60,822 nucleotides of DNA from Kiritimatiellia bacterium (GTDB taxonomy: Bacteria; Verrucomicrobiota; Kiritimatiellia; RFP12; UBA1067): contig JAILJX010000041.1 in assembly GCA_024694365.1 (NCBI GenBank), positions 1 to 60,822 of the forward strand. The letters run 5' to 3'. Of this stretch, positions 16,823 to 23,784 are shown piece by piece; position 1 is the first letter of the stretch, and each line of letters starts with the position of its first letter. A model generated the notes under the pieces. The model saw only the letters and a program-made list of their open reading frames with translations. It searched no databases and was not told the origin of the DNA. The position numbers were made by a program, and so were the translations under genes.

Positions 16823-18100
16823 TCAGATGTTGATCCTGAGAGTCGTTTCGCGCGCCGGCCCGACGGAAAGCACGCCGAGCTTGCCGCCGATGAGATCGAG
16901 GATGCGATTGATGTAATTCTTGGCGTTCTCGGGGAGCTCGGAGTAGTCGGTGATGCGGGATGTCTCGCACTGCCATCCGGGCATCTCCTCGTAAACGGGC
17001 TCGCAGTAGGAGAGGACGTCAAGATCGGCCGGGAATGTCGTGTAGACAAAGCCGTCTTTTCGGCGGTATCCGGTGCAAATCTTGACCGTCTCGAACGTAT
17101 CGAGGACGTCCAGCTTGGTCATTGCCCAGTAATCGACGCCGTTCACCCGCTGGGCGTAGCGGCCGACTACGGCGTCGAACCATCCGCAGCGGCGGGGACG
17201 TCCGGTCGTGGCGCCAAACTCTCCGCCTCTCCGACGGAGCGTCTCGCCGTCCGCATCCAGAAGCTCGGTCGGGAACGGTCCCTCTCCGACGCGCGTCGTA
17301 TAAAGCTTTATCACGCCGATAACGCGGTCGATGGCTCTCGGGGAGACGCCGGAGCCCGTGCAGGCGCCGCCGGCCGTGGGATTGGAGGACGTGACGAAAG
17401 GATAAGTACCGAAATCGATATCGAGCATGGTCGCCTGGGCACCCTCGAAAAGGATGGATTTGCCTCCCTCAAGTTCTTCATGGAGAAGCTGGATCGTATC
17501 GGTCACATATGGCATGAGCGCGGGGACCATGGGGGCGTAGAGGCGGACCATCTCCTCGGGGTCGAGCTCGTGGGCGCCGAGCGCCTTCAGCGAACGGTTG
17601 GCCTCTTCGACCTGGCCGCGCACGAAATCGGCGAAATTAGGTTTGAGAATGTCGCCTACACGCATGCCGCAGCGCCCCACCTTGGCGGCGTATGCCGGTC
17701 CGATGCCGCGGCCCGTGGTGCCGATCTTCCTGCCTTCGGCGCGGGCGGACTCCTCAGCCTTGTCTAGGGCCCGGTGCCACTGCATGACCATGTGCGCGCG
17801 TTCGGAGATGTGGAAGCGCCCTTTCAGCTCGAAGCCCCAGCTCTCGACCTGCTCAAGCTCCTTCATGAGATCGAACGGATCCATCACGACGCCATTGCCG
17901 ATGACGCAATGCTTGCCGGAGTGGAGAATTCCGCTGGGAACGAGGTGGAGGACGTATTTCTTGTCTCCCACAACGACCGTGTGGCCTGCGTTCGAACCGC
18001 CCTGGAAGCGGACGACCACGTCCGATTCCTCGGTCAGGAAATCTATGACTTTGCCTTTGCCTTCATCGCCCCACTGGGCTCCGACCAATACGGTGTTCAT
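16823..18100 (-). CDS. purA: Adenylosuccinate synthetase
   Basis: The 425-residue enzyme joins IMP and aspartate with GTP in AMP synthesis. It shows the N-terminal QWGDEGKGK loop, GGSNAGHT, the IMP-contact GTTGRGIGPAY and the late GEFGATTGRPRRCGW segment. The ATG at 18100 (MNTVLVGAQWGDEG) is used; the in-frame TTG at 18118 is not needed. A GAGAAAG lies upstream. First gene of purA-uppS-cdsA-capD-like-nitroreductase, all spaced by 13 nt or less. Confidence 0.97.
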   Translation of the reverse strand: MNTVLVGAQWGDEGKGKVIDFLTEESDVVVRFQGGSNAGHTVVVGDKKYVLHLVPSGILHSGKHCVIGNGVVMDPFDLMKELEQVESWGFELKGRFHISERAHMVMQWHRALDKAEESARAEGRKIGTTGRGIGPAYAAKVGRCGMRVGDILKPNFADFVRGQVEEANRSLKALGAHELDPEEMVRLYAPMVPALMPYVTDTIQLLHEELEGGKSILFEGAQATMLDIDFGTYPFVTSSNPTAGGACTGSGVSPRAIDRVIGVIKLYTTRVGEGPFPTELLDADGETLRRRGGEFGATTGRPRRCGWFDAVVGRYAQRVNGVDYWAMTKLDVLDTFETVKICTGYRRKDGFVYTTFPADLDVLSYCEPVYEEMPGWQCETSRITDYSELPENAKNYINRILDLIGGKLGVLSVGPARETTLRINI

Positions 18101-18144
18101 GTCTGTTTTCTTTCTCAAGGATGCTTTGAAGCGTTCTGGATACG

Positions 18145-18155
18145 ATTATACCAAA
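18145..18155 (-). promoter_or_regulatory. Extended -10 promoter of purA operon, embedded in the preceding stop codon
   Basis: Minus-strand TTTGGTATAAT, with TATAAT at 18145-18150; the TAA inside it (18146-18148) is the stop codon of the PHP gene. About 44 nt precede the purA ATG. No clear -35 was found. Confidence 0.7.
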
Positions 18156-18994
18156 TTGAGGGCGGCGAGAAAAGGAGAGATGTAGGATTCTTCAACCTCC
18201 ATGCCGAGCGATATGAACGGCTTGTTCGCCCCGTGAAAATCACTGCCCGCGGTTTTGAGAAGTCCTGCACGGTCGGCCAAACGCACAAAATTGACGTTTT
18301 CCTCCACGGAATTCGCCTGATAGAGCGCTTCCAGTCCATCAAGCCCCGCTTCCTTTAGGCGCATAAGTTCCCGCTCCGCAACGCCGTAGTCGGGTCCTGC
18401 AAAACGCCATTCGCGCCTCCAGTGCTTCGGGTGAGCCATGACGCACAATCCTCCCGCGCGGTGTATGGCTTCGAACGCGGCCTCTTGGGAAGGATGCCAG
18501 CGCTCTTCATAGCAGCGCGTCTCGCCGGGGGAATCGGGAAGAAGATATCTGTCGAAGGCAGACTTCACATCGGACGCATACCCATGCTTCGCCAACCATT
18601 GCGCGAAATGGGGGCGGGCCAAGACATCTCCATGGGCATAGGCGGAGATGTCCGCAGGGTCGATTTCGATGCCGATGCGGGAGAAGTTCTCGAGCATGCG
18701 TCGATTACGGGCGTTGCGCCCATCGATAACGCGCTTCAGGAACATGGCCAGACCGGAGTTTACGGGATCGATCCCTATGCCGAGAAGATGGAATTTGTCG
18801 AACCCCTCCCCCGGCTCGACAGAAAGCTCTATCCCGGCGATCGCGCCGGGATTGCCGCAGGCAAAGGCGTCCACATTGTCGTGGTCGGTAATCGCGAGGG
18901 CGAAAAATCCGCGTGAGCGTGCCGAGGCGACGATTTCCTCCGGGGCGAGAGTTCCGTCGCTTGCCGTGGAATGGACATGAAAGTCGACGATCAC
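18146..18994 (-). CDS. PHP-domain metal-dependent phosphoesterase
   Basis: A 282-residue PHP-family hydrolase. It opens VDFHVHSTASDGT, with the HxH metal pair, then AITDHDN, an AGIELS glutamate, HPSQEAA, MAHPKHW and a C-terminal SDFHG. This resembles the YciV/RnaseAM family, which acts on 3',5'-nucleoside bisphosphates or RNA 5' ends, so either activity is possible. The GTG at 18994 overlaps the aroKA stop as GTGA and has GGAGG just upstream. Last gene of the bamA-to-aro operon. Confidence 0.87.
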   Translation of the reverse strand: MIVDFHVHSTASDGTLAPEEIVASARSRGFFALAITDHDNVDAFACGNPGAIAGIELSVEPGEGFDKFHLLGIGIDPVNSGLAMFLKRVIDGRNARNRRMLENFSRIGIEIDPADISAYAHGDVLARPHFAQWLAKHGYASDVKSAFDRYLLPDSPGETRCYEERWHPSQEAAFEAIHRAGGLCVMAHPKHWRREWRFAGPDYGVAERELMRLKEAGLDGLEALYQANSVEENVNFVRLADRAGLLKTAGSDFHGANKPFISLGMEVEESYISPFLAALNLV

Positions 18995-20430
18995 ATCTCC
19001 TCCCTCCCGAGGCGCGCAAGCTCGCTCCAGAAGCCGGGATACGACTTTTTTACGCACGAGGCGGAGTGGATCACGGCGGGAGAGCCGGACGCCATGGCGA
19101 GAATCGCGGCGGCCATCGCGATTCTATGATCGTTTCGCGGGTCGACGTCGTCAGGAGACGCAAAGACCGATTCCATGGCGGAGATCCGGTCCGACTCCTT
19201 AAGGCGCAGACGTTCCGTACCGGTGAACACTGCATGGGCGCCAAGAACATGGTTCACCACGGCAAGCGCGGGATAGTTGTCCGGGCAGCCGGAGACGTCC
19301 ACCTCGCCGTTGTTGCAGATCGAGTCTATCAAGGCGCACACGGCCTTGTCGGGCTGGCGCGACATCATGGAGAGCCCTTCCACCGTGATTCTCGCGCCCA
19401 GAGCATTGGCGGCATGCCAGAAAGCGCCGCCGCTCCAATCCCTCTCCGGCACGACAGGTTCGGCGGGAGCGGAATATTTCTGGTTGCCGGGCACCAGGAA
19501 GCCGGAGGGCGTCTCCTCTACCGATATCCCGAAGCGCGATATGACATCGAGCGTCATGTCGACATACCCGCGCGACTGCAAAGGCGAGGTGAACCGTATC
19601 TCGGAATCTCCCGCAAGAAGCGGCAGGGCGAAAAGAAGTCCCGTGGCAAACTGGCTGGAGACATCGCCGGCGAGCTCGTGCAATCCGGGAGAAATCGTAG
19701 GATACTCGATCATCGGACGCTCGGCAAGGCGTCCGCGACGGACAAACTCGGCCTTTACTCCAAGCGCCGCCGCGAGCGGCGCGAAGAACCTGAGCGTAGA
19801 GCCGCTTTCGCCGCAGTCGAGAACGCTTCCGCCGTCTTCAATGGCCTTGAGGCATCTTAAGGTCGCATCGATATCAGCGCCTTCGTCGCCGTTCACAGGA
19901 AGGTCCTTTACCTTCACGCCGGAAAGGAAGAGCGCGATGAGAAGCCTGTGCAGATGGGACTTCGACACCGGCGGCGTTACGCTGCCCTTGAGATGACGGG
20001 GGATGAGGATTGCCGTATCGGCGTCGGCATGGTGGTCGAACGATGCATAATGGGGACGGCGTTCCGCCAGTTTGTTGCCTAGCGGACGAGTCCCCTTTTG
20101 GGCCTCGATTCTCCGTGCGATGGTCTCGTCATCCACCTCGAGCACGACGACAAAGCCATGCCGCTCAGCCCATTTACGGTTCGCCGCCCTGAGAAGCGTT
20201 CCTCCACCCAGGGCGACGATGGGGGCCGTCACGTCCCGGAGAGTCCCGCTCTCGATGTCCCGGAATGCCTTCTCGCCGTCGGTGGCGAATATCTCCGGAA
20301 TGGAGCGCCCTTGGCGGCGTACGATCTCCTCGTCGAGATCGACATAGGATATTCCGGCAGACTCGGCGAGACGCCTCGCCATCGTGGATTTTCCGCTCGC
20401 CGGCGGACCGTACAGATAAAGCCGCTTCAC
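18991..20430 (-). CDS. Bifunctional shikimate kinase / EPSP synthase fusion (AroK-AroA)
   Basis: One 479-residue frame carries two consecutive shikimate enzymes. Residues 1 to about 138 are shikimate kinase: Walker A GPPASGKST, DLDEEI, the shikimate-binding EKAFRDIE, GGGT, and a RPLGNKLAERRPHYASF lid. Residues about 139-479 are 5-enolpyruvylshikimate-3-phosphate synthase: VSKSHLHR, DCGESGSTLRFF, SSQFATGLL, RLRLKESDRI and DHRIAMAAA are present, while its first strand is trimmed. It starts with GTG at 20430, overlapping the aroCB stop as GTGA. The product of the first domain is the substrate of the second. No internal start or stop separates the domains. Confidence 0.93.
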   Translation of the reverse strand: MKRLYLYGPPASGKSTMARRLAESAGISYVDLDEEIVRRQGRSIPEIFATDGEKAFRDIESGTLRDVTAPIVALGGGTLLRAANRKWAERHGFVVVLEVDDETIARRIEAQKGTRPLGNKLAERRPHYASFDHHADADTAILIPRHLKGSVTPPVSKSHLHRLLIALFLSGVKVKDLPVNGDEGADIDATLRCLKAIEDGGSVLDCGESGSTLRFFAPLAAALGVKAEFVRRGRLAERPMIEYPTISPGLHELAGDVSSQFATGLLFALPLLAGDSEIRFTSPLQSRGYVDMTLDVISRFGISVEETPSGFLVPGNQKYSAPAEPVVPERDWSGGAFWHAANALGARITVEGLSMMSRQPDKAVCALIDSICNNGEVDVSGCPDNYPALAVVNHVLGAHAVFTGTERLRLKESDRISAMESVFASPDDVDPRNDHRIAMAAAILAMASGSPAVIHSASCVKKSYPGFWSELARLGREEM

Positions 20431-22289
20431 TGCCTAACCCCCCTTACGTCACCCCATCCGCAGGGAAGCGCGAAAACGACGGTGTCGCCCTCGCGTTTCT
20501 TGTCGCCTTTCATGAGAGGCTTCAGGACATCGAAGGAAAGGCCGGCCGGAAGCGAAACAGGAAGATTGGCCGCTGCGAATCTCCCGGCGATTTCGTCAGC
20601 CCACCCTGCTTTCGCAAGTCCAAGCTTCTCTGCGAGGCGGGCTTCCTCGACGCATCCGATCGCCACGGCCTCGCCGTGGGAGACGCCGTATCCTGTTGCT
20701 TTCTCTATCGCATGGGCAACGGTGTGGCCGCAATTGAGCTTCATGCGCTCGCCTGTCCTTTCCGACGGGTCGCGCCTTACGATTGCGATTTTCACTCCGA
20801 GATTGACCTTTATTTCGTCCGCCGAGGGAGTTCCGGAAACTGGCGCATCGTGGGAAAGGCCACCGATTATCTCGTGCTTTATCATTTCGGCGCGTCCATC
20901 CGCAATCCTGCGGGCGGGGAGGGTTTCAAGAAATCCGGCATCTATGATGACGCGCCTGGGCGGATGGAAAGAACCCGCCATGTTTTTTCCGGACGGAAGA
21001 TCGCATGCCGTCTTACCGCCATAGGAGGCGTCGACCATCGCAAGGAGAGTCGTAGGGATGTTCACCCAATCTATGCCGCGCATCCACGTAGCTGCGGCGA
21101 AACCGGCAAGGTCGCCGGTCACGCCACCGCCGATTGCGGTTATGCGGTCCTTTCGGCCAATACCATGTTTCGCGAAAGCATCCCAGATTCGCGTCACCGT
21201 CTCGATTGTCTTGCCGTCCTCGCCGGAAGGGACAATGAATATCGCCTTGGCGGCGAGTGCTGGATAAAGTTTCGCGACGTTTTCGTCGATCACGGCATTT
21301 ACGGCGTCAGACTCGTCCACATGCCTGAACTCGACGCCGGCTTCCTCCGCGAGAAGCGCATCTAGAACGCAGAATGCGGCAAGAGCCTCAACGACAGGCA
21401 GCGCGCGGCGGGCTATGCATGGATCGTGGCGGCCCCTGACACGCATCTTTACAGGGGTCATGGTCTGCAGATCGACGCTGTCCTGCTCGACATATATCGA
21501 CGGAGTGGGCTTGAGCGCCACCCTGAAAACGAGCGGCATGGAGCTGCTCATGCCGCCGAGGATTCCGCCATGGTTGTTGCCTAGCGTGACGACGCGACCG
21601 TCCTCGATGGCGAACGGATCGTTGTTTTCCGAACCTTTCAGATAAGCCGAAGCGAAGCCATTGCCGAATTCCACGCCCTTGACGCCGGGAATGCCGAAAA
21701 TCGCCTGGGCGATGGCGCCGTCGAGTCCGTCAAAGACGGGTCCGCCAAGTCCGGCGGGGAGCCCTTTAACGGTGCATTCGGCGATTCCGCCTACGGAATC
21801 GCCGTTTTTCTTCGCCTCCATGATGTCGCCCACCCGCACAAGCCTCGCCTCGACGGAGATCCCGCGGCGTGAGAGCTCCTGAATGCAGAGCCCCCCGGCA
21901 ATGCATGTCGCGGCCGTAAGCCGACCTGAATTGGCGCCTCCTCCGGGAGGTATTCTCCCTGTCTTGACCCAATTGGGGAAATCGGCATGGCCAGGACGCG
22001 GAACCGACTTTTCATAGTCACCGCTTCTGGTGTCGGTATTGCGGATGATCGCCTCGACAGCCGCTCCAGTCGTGGTTTCCCCATCCAGACCGGAGATGAA
22101 CTCGGGGATGTCCGGTTCGCGGCGAGAGGTGGACATCGCGTCCCTTCCGGGGGCGCGACGCTCCATGAACGCGCGCAACGCAGTCATGTCGACCTTGGCT
22201 CCGGCGGGGAAACCCTCGAGGCGCATCCCTATCGCCGGGGCGTGGGATTCGCCCCATACGTCAAGCTTGAGCGTCTTGCCTATCTTCAC
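20427..22289 (-). CDS. Bifunctional chorismate synthase / 3-dehydroquinate synthase fusion (AroC-AroB)
   Basis: A 620-residue frame. Residues 1 to about 315 are chorismate synthase (WGESHAPAIG, RRAPGRD, IRNTDTRSGDY, RPGHAD, GRHDPCIARRALPVVEA). Residues about 318-620 are dehydroquinate synthase: VIDENVAKLY, PSGEDGKT, IGGGVTGDLAGFAAATWMRG, IPTTLLAMVDASYGGKT, and the three metal ligands E468 (RAEMIK), H522 (CGHTVAHAIE) and H538 (SHGEAVAIG). The DHQS part lacks roughly the first 30 residues of stand-alone AroB. The fused enzymes catalyse the last and the second steps of the pathway, so they are not consecutive. GTG start at 22289 overlaps the tyrA stop as GTGA; the 3' end overlaps aroKA the same way. 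Confidence 0.93.
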   Translation of the reverse strand: MKIGKTLKLDVWGESHAPAIGMRLEGFPAGAKVDMTALRAFMERRAPGRDAMSTSRREPDIPEFISGLDGETTTGAAVEAIIRNTDTRSGDYEKSVPRPGHADFPNWVKTGRIPPGGGANSGRLTAATCIAGGLCIQELSRRGISVEARLVRVGDIMEAKKNGDSVGGIAECTVKGLPAGLGGPVFDGLDGAIAQAIFGIPGVKGVEFGNGFASAYLKGSENNDPFAIEDGRVVTLGNNHGGILGGMSSSMPLVFRVALKPTPSIYVEQDSVDLQTMTPVKMRVRGRHDPCIARRALPVVEALAAFCVLDALLAEEAGVEFRHVDESDAVNAVIDENVAKLYPALAAKAIFIVPSGEDGKTIETVTRIWDAFAKHGIGRKDRITAIGGGVTGDLAGFAAATWMRGIDWVNIPTTLLAMVDASYGGKTACDLPSGKNMAGSFHPPRRVIIDAGFLETLPARRIADGRAEMIKHEIIGGLSHDAPVSGTPSADEIKVNLGVKIAIVRRDPSERTGERMKLNCGHTVAHAIEKATGYGVSHGEAVAIGCVEEARLAEKLGLAKAGWADEIAGRFAAANLPVSLPAGLSFDVLKPLMKGDKKREGDTVVFALPCGWGDVRGVRQ

Positions 22290-23089
22290 AGCGTTATCCT
22301 CTCTTCATCTATCTTGGCCTTGGCGGCGACACCGTCCTCGAGCGCGGCGTGGAGTCTGGCATGGTCGCACTCCTCGATAGCCTCGCGGAAATCTTCCAGG
22401 CGACCGATGTATCTTTTGAGAACCGGGAGAATCGCATCCCTGTTTGCCAGGAAAAGCTCGGTCCAAGTATCAGGCTCGGGCGCGCCGACGCGAATCATGT
22501 CCCTGAAGCTTCCGGCGGAGTAGCCGGCATGGACCGCAGACATCTTTTCGCGCACGTATGCCGACGATATCAGATGGCAGAGCTGGCTCGTGAAGGCTAT
22601 CATCTCGTCATGATGGGCGGGGGTCGTCTCGACGATGCGTCCGAATCCGAGCGTGCGAAGGAACGCGCCGAGCCTTTCGAGAACAGGCGCCGGCGTCCCG
22701 GGAAACGGGACGAGGATCATGGAAGCGCCGTCGAACAGGTTTTCGCAGGAGTTCGCGTAGCCCGTCTTCTCCTTTCCCGCCATGGGATGGGCAGGGACGA
22801 AATGCCAGGATCTCGTTCCAGCGTAGGGAGCAATGGATCTGCAGACCGATTGCTTCACTCCGGCGATGTCGAGGACGATCGCACCCTCGGAAAGATTCGA
22901 TTTTGCGTCCATCTCCGCGACCATTGCGGCGATGGCGGAGGGGGGGACGGCGAGAAAAACGATGTCGAATCCCGAAAGATCGGGGATGGGCCCTCGGCCG
23001 CGGAAAAGCGTCGTGTCGTGCCCGGCCCGCAAAGCAGCCTTTTCGATTGATCCGCCGATAAGCCCCCTGCCGAGAATAGCGACTTTCAT
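22286..23089 (-). CDS. tyrA: Prephenate dehydrogenase
   Basis: A 267-residue NAD(P)-dependent enzyme of tyrosine synthesis. It has the Rossmann start ILGRGLIGGSIEKA, FLAVPPSAI, DIAGVKQSV, the substrate motif PAHPMAGKEKTGY, and TTPAHHDEMIAFTSQLCH with the catalytic-region His. There is no chorismate mutase or ACT domain. It lies 9 nt downstream of the zinc-ribbon gene, and its stop overlaps the aroCB start. Cyclohexadienyl (arogenate) specificity cannot be excluded. Confidence 0.94.
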   Translation of the reverse strand: MKVAILGRGLIGGSIEKAALRAGHDTTLFRGRGPIPDLSGFDIVFLAVPPSAIAAMVAEMDAKSNLSEGAIVLDIAGVKQSVCRSIAPYAGTRSWHFVPAHPMAGKEKTGYANSCENLFDGASMILVPFPGTPAPVLERLGAFLRTLGFGRIVETTPAHHDEMIAFTSQLCHLISSAYVREKMSAVHAGYSAGSFRDMIRVGAPEPDTWTELFLANRDAILPVLKRYIGRLEDFREAIEECDHARLHAALEDGVAAKAKIDEERITL

Positions 23090-23098
23090 GGGTGATTC

Positions 23099-23350
23099 CT
23101 AGTACATTTTTTCGTATTCGCCCTTGTTCACGCGCTTGAGCGTGTGGAAGCCGGCGCGTTTGGCGCGGTAGTGGAGATCGGTCTTGGAGTGTCCGAGCCC
23201 CGGGGCTTGGATGACGCGGTACACCGGGGCGCCGCAATCGGGACAAGTCTCCAGCTTCGCGTCGTTTAGGGACTGCATCGTCTCGAAGCCGTCCCTGCAC
23301 CTCGCACATCCCTTCGAAGAATCCTTCGCCTCGTAGACATACAGCGGCAT
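23099..23350 (-). CDS. FmdB-type zinc-ribbon protein
   Basis: An 83-residue protein beginning MPLYVYEAKD, typical of the FmdB/CxxC_CXXC_SSSS regulatory zinc-ribbon family. Two CxxC knuckles (CARC about residues 15-18 and CPDC about 37-40) should bind one zinc ion. The remainder is basic. Function in the family is not established; members often sit beside metabolic genes. Here it lies inside the aro operon, 2 nt after aroQ and 9 nt before tyrA, so a regulatory or chaperone role for the pathway is a guess only. Confidence 0.85.
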   Translation of the reverse strand: MPLYVYEAKDSSKGCARCRDGFETMQSLNDAKLETCPDCGAPVYRVIQAPGLGHSKTDLHYRAKRAGFHTLKRVNKGEYEKMY

Positions 23351-23352
23351 CT

Positions 23353-23784
23353 CTAGATGTCCTTTCCGGCAAAATGGAGAATCGCCGCGGTATAGGAGCC
23401 GAAGCCAAGCCCGGAAAACGTCTTTTCGGCCACCATGCCAACGTATGAGACGCGGCGGAAGCCTTCGCGCGAGGCGGGATCGGTAAGGTGGACTTCGGCG
23501 ACGCGCGCCTTCACCGCCTTGATGGCATCCAGTATCGCAACGGAAGTGTGGGTGTAGGCGGCGGCGTTCAGGATTATCGCGTCGAACTCGCCGCGCGACT
23601 CCTGGATCCAATCCACAATCGTCCCTTCATGGTTCGTCTGCCTTGTCTCTATTTCGACTCCGCACGAAGCAGCCGTTTCGGCGCAATGGCGGACAAGGTC
23701 CGGGTACGTCCGCGAGCCATACAGATCGGGCTCGCGAACGCCGAGGAGATTGAGGTTGGGCCCGTTTATGACAAGAAGCTTCAC
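23353..23784 (-). CDS. aroQ: Type II 3-dehydroquinate dehydratase
   Basis: A 143-residue dodecameric-type DHQase. It shows INGPNLNLLGVREPDLYG (with the catalytic Tyr region), the QTNHEG loop, ILNAAAYTHTSVAILDA and the EVHLTDPASREGFR segment with the catalytic His-like position. The start is GTG at 23784, overlapping the fucokinase stop as GTGA. It supplies the third shikimate step; shikimate dehydrogenase (aroE) and DAHP synthase are absent from the window. Confidence 0.96.
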   Translation of the reverse strand: MKLLVINGPNLNLLGVREPDLYGSRTYPDLVRHCAETAASCGVEIETRQTNHEGTIVDWIQESRGEFDAIILNAAAYTHTSVAILDAIKAVKARVAEVHLTDPASREGFRRVSYVGMVAEKTFSGLGFGSYTAAILHFAGKDI

